DNA of 64,000 bases from Paeniglutamicibacter sulfureus (lineage in GTDB: Bacteria; Actinomycetota; Actinomycetes; Actinomycetales; Micrococcaceae). The notes beneath the pieces were generated by a model. The model was not told where the DNA came from, did not search any database, and was given only the letters and a program-made list of their open reading frames with translations. The position numbers and the translations under genes are program-made. Positions 27,505 to 36,473 of the stretch are shown piece by piece (within the stretch, counting starts at the first letter, position 1; each line of letters starts with the position of its first letter). The DNA lies in contig NZ_BAAAWO010000001.1 of the NCBI RefSeq assembly GCF_039535115.1, positions 1,674,001-1,738,000 of the forward strand, written 5' to 3'.

Positions 27505-27614
27505 GCGTTAAGCCTACGGCCACAGCAGAGATTCGAATTGCGAGGATCGCGTGATTTTGAGGATCACCAAGCCAATTGGGCGCTGCTGAAGAGTGTGGGC
27601 TCGATCTTCGCCGA

Positions 27615-28340
27615 TTAACCGAGTTGTGAGACCCCGAGGAGCGTACCAATGCCATAGGTGGCCGCGACGGCGATGCCGCCGAAGAGCAGCTGGCGGCCCG
27701 CGCTCGCGAAGGGGTTGCGGTCAGTGAACTTTGCGGCAGCGAAGCCCGCAGCGAGAAGACCCACTCCGCCGAAGAGGAGCCCCCACCCGAGGGTTCCGAA
27801 GCCGATCAGGAACGGAAGGACCGGGATAATCGCACCCACGCTAAAGGAGACAAGAGATGCGATTGCCGCCACCCTCGGCGATTGCTTTTCGTCGGGGCTC
27901 AAGCCAAGTTCGTGCGCGAGGTGCACTCTGAGCGCCTGTTCGGTGTTCGCGTGCACCTGTGAAGCGGCATCGCGAGCTGTACTAGGGTGCATGCCGAGCG
28001 ACTCGAACATGATCGAGAGTTCGGCCTCCTCGCCTTCTGGATTGCGAGTGAGGGCGTCGCGCTCGGTGTCGATCTCAACTTGAAGCTGCTCGTTCTGCGT
28101 CCGCACGGAGGTGTATTCGCCAAGCGCCATTGAGATCGCGCCAGAGATGAGGCCCGAGATACCGGTGATCGCGATAATGCCAGGGGAAGCGCCTGCTGCG
28201 GCAATACCTGAAATGAGGCCGGTGTTTGAGACGAGGCCGTCCATCGCACCGAACACCGAAGCGCGAAGCCACCCAGACCCGGCGGAGGACGAGTGAGTGT
28301 GGTCGTACTCGTGTGGGTTTGCGATGTTGATTTCCTTCAC
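27615..28340 (-). CDS. VIT1/CCC1-family membrane protein
   Basis: Protein of about 241 residues of the vacuolar iron transporter-like family, which moves Fe(II) or Mn(II) in characterised members. The segments LRASVFGAMDGLVSNTGLISGIAAAG and ISGAISMALGEYTSVRTQNEQ contain the conserved first helix with Asp and the Glu-rich cytosolic loop. Five hydrophobic spans are visible, the last two near the C-terminus. GTG 28340 is taken as start, TTG 28358 is possible; neither has a clear ribosome binding site. It probably protects against metal overload. Confidence 0.82.
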   Translation of the reverse strand: MKEINIANPHEYDHTHSSSAGSGWLRASVFGAMDGLVSNTGLISGIAAAGASPGIIAITGISGLISGAISMALGEYTSVRTQNEQLQVEIDTERDALTRNPEGEEAELSIMFESLGMHPSTARDAASQVHANTEQALRVHLAHELGLSPDEKQSPRVAAIASLVSFSVGAIIPVLPFLIGFGTLGWGLLFGGVGLLAAGFAAAKFTDRNPFASAGRQLLFGGIAVAATYGIGTLLGVSQLG

Positions 28341-28455
28341 GTGAGGCAACGTTAGCAATCATTCTCGATGCGTGAGAACCCGTTTTTGAAGGTGGTCGGG
28401 CCGCGCAAATCGACTGCGTCACGACGAAGATTTCCTCCGTGAATGGCCCAGTTTG

Positions 28456-28758
28456 TTACTCCGGGCGGGGGCTGCTGAGCTGAACGAGCACGTTGAGGTG
28501 CTGTTGGGCGATGACACGAACTCCCACAAGCAGAAGCGCAGAGAACAGGCACAATAGGCCGATCAAGATCAAAAACGTTCCGAGCATGGCTTGAAAGGGG
28601 GCTCCGGAGAAGAAATCACGGCTTGAGGTGCCCATGAAGATCATCCAGCCGAGAATCAAGAGGATCGGCGTGAGCGTAAAGAAGATTGCGGCGATACCGG
28701 GCAGGCCGATCCTCGGAGAAACTGAGCCGGATGCGTTCTGTGGTTGTGAATCGGTCAT
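28456..28758 (-). CDS. Small two-helix membrane protein, unknown
   Basis: Protein of 100 residues with two strong hydrophobic spans (IAAIFFTLTPILLILGWMIFM and LGTFLILIGLLCLFSALLLVGV) and a polar N-terminus. I do not recognise the family. It lies between the VIT-family gene and the winged-helix regulator operon, all on the same strand. Composition is that of the surrounding insert. Confidence 0.55.
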   Translation of the reverse strand: MTDSQPQNASGSVSPRIGLPGIAAIFFTLTPILLILGWMIFMGTSSRDFFSGAPFQAMLGTFLILIGLLCLFSALLLVGVRVIAQQHLNVLVQLSSPRPE

Positions 28759-28803
28759 GGTTGAAGCTTATTCGGGAGGCCTGATGAGTGCCATGCCGTC
28801 TGG

Positions 28804-29133
28804 CTACGACTCCTTAGCTACAGTGCTGTCAGACGAGACGCTGAAATTGCTCCCCGCGAGCAAGGCTTCTAGTGCGGCCCGATGTTTTTCGTACGCGGTG
28901 CGACCTTGCTTGGTGATTCGAAATGTGGTCGTGCCGCCTCGCCCGCGGCCCGCCTTGGCGACCGTGATGTAGCTGGCCTCAGTCAGAGCAGTGGCCTGCT
29001 TGGAGAGGTCGGAATCGCTGACCCCCAATGCATCGCGCACAAACCCGAAATCTGCGTCTTGAGCGTGGGCAAGCAGTGCCATAAGCGCGAGCCGTTTGGG
29101 CGCGTGAATGACCGGGTCGAGGTCGGAAATCAT
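28804..29133 (-). CDS. Winged-helix transcriptional regulator
   Basis: Regulator of 109 residues. The fold order HAPKRLALMALLAHAQDADFGFVRDALGVSDSDLSKQATALTEASYITVAKAGRGRGGTTTFRIT (not contiguous here) matches the one-domain winged-helix group that NCBI lists with MarR/PadR-like 'transcriptional regulator' proteins; the wing is Gly/Arg-rich. Its ATG overlaps the stop of the upstream membrane-protein gene by 4 bp, so both come from one promoter at about 29605-29634. A dyad over that start codon may be its own operator. Confidence 0.78.
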   Translation of the reverse strand: MISDLDPVIHAPKRLALMALLAHAQDADFGFVRDALGVSDSDLSKQATALTEASYITVAKAGRGRGGTTTFRITKQGRTAYEKHRAALEALLAGSNFSVSSDSTVAKES

Positions 29134-29597
29134 GCCAGTCGAACCCGTACACGATCGGCAGCCCGCTCGTAGGCGATGCCGAACCAGGTCAGCCCACCCA
29201 GGCATGCCACGAAACTTACCGGAATGCTTACCCAGAGTGAACTCGTGACGGCCAGCGCGAAGACGCCTGCTATGAGTATGATCGTGCCGAGTAAGTACCA
29301 GTTGAAAACTCGGCGGATTTCTTGGGGAGCCTTGCCCTTTGGGGTGACGCCGCGGCGTTTTCTTTGGTCGAGGATCACGACAAGTGCAATGAGCACGATC
29401 GTAAGGGTCGGGATAGACCCCAAAGGGGTGCGCTCGGAAAACAATCCCTGCGTTTGCGTCACGAGCAGCACGAGGGCTGGACCCGTGAGGCTGATCAGGA
29501 GAGTGTGCCACCAGGGGGACCTGGGGAGAGCGATATGGGGCGCGGCGGCTGCCCGCTCGGCCTCGCGGAGCTGTTGTTGAATCTCATTACTTTCCAT
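29130..29597 (-). CDS. Membrane protein partner of winged-helix regulator
   Basis: Protein of 155 residues with an N-terminal amphipathic segment (EIQQQLREAERAAAA) and four hydrophobic spans in two pairs. Small membrane proteins of this kind are often paired with one-domain winged-helix regulators in Actinobacteria. It has no ribosome binding site, and the predicted -10 element lies only about 7 bases before the ATG, so its mRNA is probably leaderless. Function unknown; it may sense membrane stress or sequester the regulator, which is inference. Confidence 0.7.
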   Translation of the reverse strand: MESNEIQQQLREAERAAAAPHIALPRSPWWHTLLISLTGPALVLLVTQTQGLFSERTPLGSIPTLTIVLIALVVILDQRKRRGVTPKGKAPQEIRRVFNWYLLGTIILIAGVFALAVTSSLWVSIPVSFVACLGGLTWFGIAYERAADRVRVRLA

Positions 29598-29606
29598 GTT
29601 GGAAAG
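29590..29606. promoter_or_regulatory. Putative operator over the start codon
   Basis: Perfect inverted repeat CTTTCCA-TGT-TGGAAAG spanning the ATG at 29597, with another CTTTCCA at 29619-29625 inside the promoter spacer. This is a good candidate binding site for the regulator encoded downstream. Confidence 0.65.
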
Positions 29607-29634
29607 ATTAAGCTATCACTTTCCAGTCTGTCAA
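29605..29634 (-). promoter_or_regulatory. Sigma-70-type promoter, leaderless transcript
   Basis: On the minus strand, TTGACA (29634-29629) and TAATCT (29610-29605) are separated by 18 bp. Transcription would start at or next to the ATG at 29597. Confidence 0.65.
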
Positions 29635-29693
29635 GTGATCGATTCTGTGGATCACTTCCTGCCTGCGCGCGAGTCTGCGGCGGATTTCAAGAT

Positions 29694-30230
29694 CTACGGG
29701 TGAGGCGTCTCTCGGAGTACCCGGTATCGAATGCAAATGAAATCGCGATTGCGAGCGTGGTCAATGATTTCGAGTTGCAGATTTCGCGGAAGGAGAGGCT
29801 GGCCGGAACCAAGTGTTACCGGCGCGAACTGTACCCAGACTTCGTCGAGTAGCTCAGCATCTGCGAACTGGCCAGCAAGGTCGCCACCGCCCACCACCCA
29901 AATATCTTTTCCCTGCGCAGCTAGGACGGCCTCTGCGTGAGCCTGCGTCACTGAACCCTGAACAAAGCGGATATCTGCGCCTTCTGGAACGGGCAGGTCG
30001 CGATGAGTGAATACCCAGACCGGCTGCTCGTAGCCCCACTCATCTTGGTTGCTCAGTAGCCACTCATACGTGGAAGCACCCATGAAGAGAGCGCCAATTC
30101 CTTTCACGAACTCTGGGTATGCCATGGGGCCTTCGAAATCGAAGTCCTGCTTGAACAGCCACTCAAGGGAATGCTCGGGGGTGGCGATGAACCCGTCGAG
30201 GCTTGAAGCAGTATAGAAGTGGGTGGTCAT
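29694..30230 (-). CDS. Dihydrofolate-reductase/RibD C-terminal domain protein
   Basis: Protein of 178 residues with the RibD/DHFR-like fold: THFYTASSLDGFIA at the N-terminus, LFMGASTYEWLL, and GKDIWVVGGGDLAGQFADAELLDEVWVQFAPVTLGSGQPLLP near the end. It probably binds NADPH and reduces a small substrate, but stand-alone members have no settled reaction. AAAGG lies about 10 bases before the ATG. Single gene within the insert. Confidence 0.82.
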   Translation of the reverse strand: MTTHFYTASSLDGFIATPEHSLEWLFKQDFDFEGPMAYPEFVKGIGALFMGASTYEWLLSNQDEWGYEQPVWVFTHRDLPVPEGADIRFVQGSVTQAHAEAVLAAQGKDIWVVGGGDLAGQFADAELLDEVWVQFAPVTLGSGQPLLPRNLQLEIIDHARNRDFICIRYRVLRETPHP

Positions 30231-30302
30231 GGGAGCGCACCTTTCTTGCGATGTTCTGGAAATCAGGGTCAGAGTTCTGCATCATTGAGCGCAAGCCGCA
30301 AG

Positions 30303-30878
30303 TTATATGGATTCCTCGTCCCTTCGATGCCAGGCAAACCAGGCGACCACACAGAAGGCTGCGAGCATGACGAGGTCAGCGATGAACGCAACTGGGACAG
30401 ATCGAGATATCCGCGCAACCGGGAACGCAGCCGCCGCAAATACCAACAACACAGCGCTCCAGCGGGGCGTGAGCCCGGTCCACCAATGCATTGCGCCCAA
30501 GGACAAAAGCGCGACCGGAAAGAGCGGTCCGGCCAGAATCAGCACAATAGCCACCGGGAGTGGGTAGATGTCGAAAGTAGCTAGCGAGCGAAACTCGGTG
30601 ATACCGAACACACTCTCAAACACGCCTTGCAGCCCGAACGCGACGGTGCCGAACATGCCGATCAGCACCAGAAGCATCCATAGCCCCGACAGAAGGGGAA
30701 ACCGGGGGCGGAGGGCGTTGTATTCCCCAATGAGTCCGTACACCCAGGGCACGGCGGCTATGGCAATGAGAAGCCCGCCGGTCACTCCATAGTGTCCGTC
30801 GATCCAGAAGAGCGGTGACAGGGCGAACAGCAAGGGTCCGATAATCAGACCAAGGCTTTCCAAACGGCGTACCACCAT
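30303..30878 (-). CDS. Integral membrane protein, unknown
   Basis: Protein of 191 residues with six hydrophobic spans and short loops, ending in a charged RRDEES tail. I do not recognise the family. ATG 30878 is preferred to the TTG two codons before it. It is the last gene of the lower-GC insert; beyond it, about 200 bp lead to the two-component system with host-like composition. Confidence 0.55.
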   Translation of the reverse strand: MVVRRLESLGLIIGPLLFALSPLFWIDGHYGVTGGLLIAIAAVPWVYGLIGEYNALRPRFPLLSGLWMLLVLIGMFGTVAFGLQGVFESVFGITEFRSLATFDIYPLPVAIVLILAGPLFPVALLSLGAMHWWTGLTPRWSAVLLVFAAAAFPVARISRSVPVAFIADLVMLAAFCVVAWFAWHRRDEESI

Positions 30879-31036
30879 GCCCAAAGAGTAACACTGCCAA
30901 AGCTCTGGCGCTTAGCGGGCGTAAAAATGCATGGTCACACCCCGTGCGCTGATGCCGGGCGCGGAGATCCAGCAATGGGCGTCCCGATGCCACGTGGTGA
31001 GTGATCCCTCCCGGTTCGACCCGGCCGTTTCACCCT

Positions 31037-31062
31037 TCTCATTTGGGTCTCATCATTCTCAG
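31037..31062 (+). promoter_or_regulatory. Direct TCTCAT repeats before the two-component operon
   Basis: TCTCAT at 31037 and 31048 (11-bp spacing) and TCTCAG at 31057. Direct repeats with 11-bp phase are typical of OmpR/PhoB-family response-regulator sites, so this may be an autoregulatory site. A related inverted element lies at 34909. Confidence 0.45.
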
Positions 31063-31076
31063 CCATACTAGTGGGC

Positions 31077-31457
31077 ATGGGATTGGGAAAAACTGGCAAG
31101 ATCGTGGCCTGGCTGGCGGTGTTCTTGACCTTGGGGCTGGGGACCTATGTGGTGGCGCTGGGACTCACTGCTCCCCCTGCTGTCAATCTGGGCCCGGCAA
31201 TCACCGTCGAGGAGGGTCCGACACCGTCCAACCCGTCGTCCTCGTCCGTGGATCCCACTCCCAAGCCGAAGCCAACCGCTCCCTCGCCCACCAAATCGTC
31301 GAAGCCCCCGGCCAAGCCCTCCGTCAAGCCTTCGCCAAAGCCGCCGGTCCTGCCCAGCAAGTCGGCACCCGTCAAGCCGCTTCCCCCGTCCTCTGTGGAC
31401 GACGACGACGATGACGACGATGATGACTTCGAAGAGCCGGATGACGACGATGACTAG
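31077..31457 (+). CDS. Membrane-anchored Pro/Lys-rich protein with poly-Asp tail
   Basis: Protein of 126 residues: one N-terminal transmembrane helix (IVAWLAVFLTLGLGTYVVALGL), a Pro/Ser/Lys-rich extracellular stretch of about 60 residues (KPKPTAPSPTKSSKPPAKPS), and a tail with ten consecutive Asp, then FEEP and five more Asp. The tail could bind divalent cations or cationic peptides; this is inference. It overlaps the histidine kinase start by 8 bp and so is its operon partner, perhaps an accessory sensor. ATG 31077 is preferred to GTG 31071. Confidence 0.75.
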   Translation: MGLGKTGKIVAWLAVFLTLGLGTYVVALGLTAPPAVNLGPAITVEEGPTPSNPSSSSVDPTPKPKPTAPSPTKSSKPPAKPSVKPSPKPPVLPSKSAPVKPLPPSSVDDDDDDDDDDFEEPDDDDD

Positions 31458-32961
31458 GATCACCCGACTCGCCCGGCATCTGGCAAGGTTCTTCGCCAGC
31501 ACACGCGTTGCCCGGCGAGGGTTCTCCGTGCGCACCCGCGTGCTTGCGGGCATGCTTGGACTGATCACCTTGGCGTTCGCCGTCACGGGCACCGTGGTCT
31601 ATCTCCTGCAGGTTCGCACCATGGACGCCCGCATCGACGACTCGCTCAAGCGCAGCGTCCAGGAATTCCAGGTGCTGGCCGCCCGCAGTTCCGAATCGGC
31701 AACCGCTTCCGCACCGCTCACGGCCGAGGCCCTGCTGTACACCGCCATGCAGCAGACCCTGCCGGCCAAGCACGAGGGCATGCTGAGCATGGTCAACAAC
31801 GACGTGCGGTGGACCGCCCCCGAGATCGTCCAGCTGCGCCCGGAAAACGACCCGGAATTCATCGCCTGGGCGGTGAACTCCGCCCCGGACGAAAGGGTCA
31901 TGCTCCAAACGGTGCCCACTGCCAAGGCCACCTATCGCGTGGTGAGCATTCCGCTGACCCTCGCCCAGCCCCAACCACCTGCCCACCTGTTCCTTGCCTA
32001 CGACTACACCGCCGAGCGGCAGGCCCTGAATCGCGGCTTCCTCATGTATGTGGCGGTCGGCCTTGCCATCTTGCTGGTGGCAGGAGCGGCCGGCTGGTTG
32101 CTGGTGGGCAGGTTCCTGCGCCCCGTGGCCCTGCTGCGCGACACCGCCCGGAAGATTTCCGAATCGGACCTGTCCCAGCGCATCAAAGTGGTCGGACGCG
32201 ACGACCTCGCCGAACTCACGATGACGGTCAACGCCATGCTGGACCGCGTGGAGAACGCCATGGTTTCCCAGCGCCAGCTCCTTGACGACGTGGGCCACGA
32301 GCTCAGAACGCCGGTGACCATCGTGCAGGGGCACCTTGAGCTCATGGACCCCTTGGATCCAGAAGACGTCAACCAGTCACGGGACATCGCGCTGGCGGAA
32401 CTGGACCGAATGTCCTTCCTCATCAACGACCTGGTCACCCTGGCGAACTCCAACAGGGTCGACTTCGTCCAGCCTGCCGCCACGAACATCGGCACCCTGC
32501 TCGACGACTTGTTGGACAAGGCGCGTCCGCTCGGCGACCGTGTCTGGAGGATCGGCCACAGGGTCGAGGCCACTGCCGATGTCGATCCACAGCGCATCAC
32601 CCAGGCGATGCTGCAATTGTGCTCCAACGCCGTCAAGTTTTCCGCCGACGGGTCCACAATTACCATGGGAACCAACATCACGACGGACTCCGGCAACGAG
32701 GTCCTGCGGTTCTGGGTCCGCGACGAGGGAGTCGGGATCGCAGTGACTGACCAGGAGCGAATTTTCGAACGCTTTGGCCGTGGCCACAATTCCAAACGCA
32801 CAGAGGGTTCCGGACTGGGACTGAACATCGTCTCGGCGATTGCCGGAGCACACGGAGGAAGCATCGGGGTCAGCTCCGATGTGGGCGTTGGCTCGACCTT
32901 CGTCATTGAAATCCCCATTGCCCCGGAGAAAGAAGAAGATGAGCCGAATACTGATCATTGA
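31450..32961 (+). CDS. Two-component sensor histidine kinase
   Basis: Membrane sensor of 503 residues. Two transmembrane helices (about 35-57 and 195-220) flank an extracellular domain of roughly 140 residues of unknown ligand. HAMP follows, then the HisKA box DDVGHELRTPVTIVQGHL with phospho-acceptor His283, and the HATPase domain with N box (QLCSNAVKFSADG), G1 DEGVGIA, and GLGLNIVSAIAGAHGG. Start 31450 lies inside the end of the poly-Asp gene. Its 3' end overlaps the response regulator start by 23 bp. Confidence 0.9.
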   Translation: MTRITRLARHLARFFASTRVARRGFSVRTRVLAGMLGLITLAFAVTGTVVYLLQVRTMDARIDDSLKRSVQEFQVLAARSSESATASAPLTAEALLYTAMQQTLPAKHEGMLSMVNNDVRWTAPEIVQLRPENDPEFIAWAVNSAPDERVMLQTVPTAKATYRVVSIPLTLAQPQPPAHLFLAYDYTAERQALNRGFLMYVAVGLAILLVAGAAGWLLVGRFLRPVALLRDTARKISESDLSQRIKVVGRDDLAELTMTVNAMLDRVENAMVSQRQLLDDVGHELRTPVTIVQGHLELMDPLDPEDVNQSRDIALAELDRMSFLINDLVTLANSNRVDFVQPAATNIGTLLDDLLDKARPLGDRVWRIGHRVEATADVDPQRITQAMLQLCSNAVKFSADGSTITMGTNITTDSGNEVLRFWVRDEGVGIAVTDQERIFERFGRGHNSKRTEGSGLGLNIVSAIAGAHGGSIGVSSDVGVGSTFVIEIPIAPEKEEDEPNTDH

Positions 32962-33607
32962 GGACGAGGACCGCATCAGTTCCTTTGTCGCCAAGGGCCT
33001 CAAGGCCGCTGGCTTCGCCCCGACCGTCGCCGACACAGGCAAGGAGGGCGGGTACCTTGCCCAGACCGGAGACTTCGAGCTGATCGTCCTGGATCTTGGA
33101 TTGCCCGACGAGGACGGTTTCTCGGTTCTTGCGCGCATCCGCTCCACCAACGCCGATACCCCCGTCATCATTCTCACGGCGCGTTCGAGCATCGACGACA
33201 CTGTTGCGGGGCTCGAAGGAGGCGCGGACGACTACATGGCCAAGCCCTTCCGGTTCGAGGAGCTCCTGGCCCGGGTGCGGCTGCGGCTGCGTCCGCAGGC
33301 GGCGGTGCACGAGGAGCAGGTGATTCGAGTCGGCCCGCTGGAACTCGATTTCGGGAGCCGCCGGACGCGTCTGCACGGTCGCGAGATCGACCTGTCGGCC
33401 AGGGAATTCGGGCTGGCCGAGGCCTTCATGCGAAACCCCGGGCAGGTGCTCAGCCGGGAGCAATTGCTATCCAGGGTGTGGGGCTATGACTTCGATCCCG
33501 GGTCAAACGTCGTTGACGTGTATGTGCGCTACTTGCGCAACAAATTGGGCGCTGAATGGTTCACCACGGTGCGTGGCATGGGGTACCGCTTCGAGGATCC
33601 GTCCTGA
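32939..33607 (+). CDS. OmpR/PhoB-family response regulator
   Basis: Regulator of 222 residues. The receiver has the acidic pocket (IIEDED), phospho-acceptor Asp52 in LIVLDLGLPDEDG and the conserved Lys in YMAKPFRFEELL. The C-terminal winged helix (LSAREFGLAEAFMRNPGQVLSREQLLSRVWGYDFDPGSNVVDVYVRYLRNK) is full length. Translationally coupled to the kinase. Candidate targets are its own operon and the secreted repeat protein at 34404, which carry similar motifs upstream. Confidence 0.92.
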   Translation: MSRILIIEDEDRISSFVAKGLKAAGFAPTVADTGKEGGYLAQTGDFELIVLDLGLPDEDGFSVLARIRSTNADTPVIILTARSSIDDTVAGLEGGADDYMAKPFRFEELLARVRLRLRPQAAVHEEQVIRVGPLELDFGSRRTRLHGREIDLSAREFGLAEAFMRNPGQVLSREQLLSRVWGYDFDPGSNVVDVYVRYLRNKLGAEWFTTVRGMGYRFEDPS

Positions 33608-33733
33608 AGCGCTGCCGGGCATGCGACCCCTCACACCTGATGTGACAGTCCCCGCGGCCGCGGCAGCTCCTTCCGGTCCCTGATTGGAGATCAGGTGCAG
33701 TGGCGATGGTATCGGCGATTCGCCACTTGAGGG

Positions 33734-34252
33734 TCAGGGCCGCAATCCCACGTGCGCAGGCGGCCAAACCGGCACAAAGCGTTCGAACACGATCTCATCG
33801 TCCTCACTCCAGGTGCGGCCGCGGGCGGTTTCGGTACGCCGCCAGTATTTGCGGTGTTCGGTCCTCCAGCTCTCCAGTGACCTGTCGTCCTCGCCTTCAT
33901 CCCTGGCGAAGTCGGCATCGGCGCTGTTGAAGTCGCCGATCCGAAACTCCACGCTTTTCAGGATGACCCGAGGTGTTCCCGACCCGTCGCAGGCGATCCA
34001 ATGAGATCCGATGCGCGGAAGAGACTGGCCGTCATCCAGGAACTCCCGGGCTAGCGTCGAGGTGGCTCTTTTGCGACCATGGATCACTTCATGCAGCAGC
34101 GCGTCTGCCAGGTCCGCCGAATCACCGAAGCGTTCGACCGTGTACTCCGGGCAAAGACGAACTCTATCCGGGTTGGCATTTGAATACTCGGCCCACATCA
34201 GGGCAGCGGCTTCCCGGTCAATGAATGGCTCACCGGCGTCTTGTGGTTTCAC
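33734..34252 (-). CDS. ASCH-domain protein
   Basis: Protein of about 172 residues. The pattern MWAEYSNANPD, GDSADLADALLHEVIHGRKRATSTL, LPRIGSHWIACDGSGTPRVILKSVEFRIGDFNSADADFARDEGEDDRSLESWRTEH and ERFVPVW is that of the ASCH family, a PUA-like fold; some members deacetylate N4-acetylcytidine or bind RNA. Start is uncertain: GTG 34252 is taken, and a longer frame runs to 34345. No ribosome binding site decides. Confidence 0.78.
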   Translation of the reverse strand: MKPQDAGEPFIDREAAALMWAEYSNANPDRVRLCPEYTVERFGDSADLADALLHEVIHGRKRATSTLAREFLDDGQSLPRIGSHWIACDGSGTPRVILKSVEFRIGDFNSADADFARDEGEDDRSLESWRTEHRKYWRRTETARGRTWSEDDEIVFERFVPVWPPAHVGLRP

Positions 34253-34403
34253 AGACTCAGCATGCCATGGCGGTTCCACGTACGGCACATGTCTGGCCCG
34301 GAGCTGGACGTGGAACCTGCCGATGCTGCCGGTCCGGTGACGCACCTGCGGCGGGTACCGGTTCAGAAACCGGTACCCGCCGCATCCGCTGGGTCCGCGT
34401 CGG

Positions 34404-34850
<447 letters not shown>

Positions 34851-34908
34851 TCAGCTGGTTGCTTGATTCCAGCATGACCTTTGAATGTGAGCCGTAGAGG
34901 AGAAAAGA

Positions 34909-34924
34909 ATGAGAATGTTCTCAT
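34909..34924. promoter_or_regulatory. Inverted repeat ATGAGAA-TG-TTCTCAT
   Basis: Perfect 7-bp arms around two bases, 83 bp upstream of the secreted repeat protein start. The TTCTCAT half-site also occurs before the two-component operon at 31036. Confidence 0.5.
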
Positions 34925-34990
34925 CTTGGCATCAGACCCCTACGAGGATTCCACGCAACCAGCCAAAGGTTCATCATTTTGGCCCAGCGA

Positions 34991-36235
34991 CTATCCGGTT
35001 GGTTCGGTTCTCATGGCACTCTGGGCTAGGCCTGCAAGTTCTTCCACCCGACGCAATCGGTCCATCGCCGCCAAACGCCAGTCGGGGTTGGATTCATCCC
35101 GCGCGCCGGCCACGAGTGAAAGGACCACGCAAGCCGCCCGGGCATAGAGCCCGCTGGCAGACACCCCGCGGTTGCCCAATTCCGCTTCGAAGGCCTTGGC
35201 ATACCGTTCGAGATAGTCCCCGACCCGTGCGTACCGCACGTCAAGACCCGGCAAGACCGCAAGGTGTCCGATAAAACAGGCAAGGTCGTCGACGAGATAT
35301 CCGGGGCCGGCCGAATCAATATCCAACAACCCGGTGATGGTCCCGTCGGTGACGAAGATGTTGGCCTCGTAGAAATCCCCATGGCTAGGTACCAGCTCGC
35401 CGCGGCGGGAGTTCTCCAGGATGTGGGCAAGTCGCTGGATCAGGGCTGCGATGTTTTCGGCTTGGTCCGGCACGGCGGTCTGGGCCGCATGCCCGTACCA
35501 GCCCAGGCGGTCCGACCAGGCCGGCCTGGCGGGAAACTCCATCAGGGCCTGAGGCAGCGAGTCAAGAAGCCCGATGATCTGTTTCGGATCCAGGGGCAGG
35601 TCCGGGGCATGCATGAGGTCTTCGGCCAGCGGCACTCCCCTTGCCCGGTGAAATGCCAGCACACCATCCATCGGCGGACCTACTGGCGTGGGGGCCGGGA
35701 CGCCTGCCTGCAGTAGGGCAAGGTGCTTGTCATGCAGAAGTTGCGCATCCTTCCTCAGGACCTTGAGGAACAGTTGGTTGCCGTCTCCAAAACGGGCCAG
35801 TAAAACCGCCCGACGCAGCGGGCGGTAGGCCAAGGTGCGCAGCTCCTCCAGCACGCGGCCGCCACCCCACTTTTCCTCGACCAATGCCGGAGTGGTCGCC
35901 AGCGGCAATCCGGGCAGCAGCGGATCTGCAGGATGCAGCCATACGACGACGGTGCCCTGGCCACTGTCCAGCCGCACGGCACCTTCCGGGACCTTCTCCA
36001 GTTTTTCCGCGGTGGCGCCAAGGTATAGGGTCGTCGATCCGTTGCTGGCCTCAAAGACTCCCGAGACCCCGGCACCGGGCCGATGGTGCAACTCCGCCAA
36101 GGAAACCTTGGCATGCTCAAGTCCCATCGGACGGACGACATCGGCCAGGATGTCCGTCAGTTCAGCCGATTCGAAGAAGTCCAGTTGCTCCCGTTCGGTC
36201 CATGCGTCGGCATCCTGAAGCACCGGTGAATTCAT
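34991..36235 (-). CDS. Aminoglycoside phosphotransferase-family kinase
   Basis: Protein of 414 residues with the APH/choline-kinase fold. The catalytic Brenner motif is PSHGDFYEANIFV and the metal-binding segment is GLLDIDSAGPGYLVDDLACFIG. The N-terminal 130 residues are an extension with no recognised domain. The true substrate is probably a metabolite, not an antibiotic. Start 36235 has GAGGG 4 bases upstream; ATG 36253 is possible. It reads away from paaZ's end across a terminator. Confidence 0.78.
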   Translation of the reverse strand: MNSPVLQDADAWTEREQLDFFESAELTDILADVVRPMGLEHAKVSLAELHHRPGAGVSGVFEASNGSTTLYLGATAEKLEKVPEGAVRLDSGQGTVVVWLHPADPLLPGLPLATTPALVEEKWGGGRVLEELRTLAYRPLRRAVLLARFGDGNQLFLKVLRKDAQLLHDKHLALLQAGVPAPTPVGPPMDGVLAFHRARGVPLAEDLMHAPDLPLDPKQIIGLLDSLPQALMEFPARPAWSDRLGWYGHAAQTAVPDQAENIAALIQRLAHILENSRRGELVPSHGDFYEANIFVTDGTITGLLDIDSAGPGYLVDDLACFIGHLAVLPGLDVRYARVGDYLERYAKAFEAELGNRGVSASGLYARAACVVLSLVAGARDESNPDWRLAAMDRLRRVEELAGLAQSAMRTEPTG

Positions 36236-36386
36236 CGAGCCCTCGTTCCTCATCGTCACGGCAAGTCGCGCCGGCCGGGGGCAGCGCTGGCCTAATTCCC
36301 TTTGCCCGCTACCTTCTCACATCCGGTGCCACGCGGGCCACGGGAAGGTCGCCACGGGCGCGTCCCTTTGCCGGTGGCGCAGAAAC

Positions 36387-36439
36387 CGATGGCCGACCGC
36401 CCGACTCCTTGAACGGGGAGTTGGGCGGTCGGCCATCGG
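36387..36439 (-). terminator. Terminator after paaZ
   Basis: A 17-bp stem CCGATGGCCGACCGCCC / GGGCGGTCGGCCATCGG, 35 bp beyond the paaZ stop. Confidence 0.82.
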
Positions 36440-36473
36440 TGCTTGTTCGCGTTGAGGTGAGTGCCAAGGAGTA

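Noticed and set aside
29322..29852. 176-codon plus-strand frame across the regulator promoter
   Set aside because: It overlaps the membrane-protein gene antisense and crosses the promoter and operator; no ribosome binding site.
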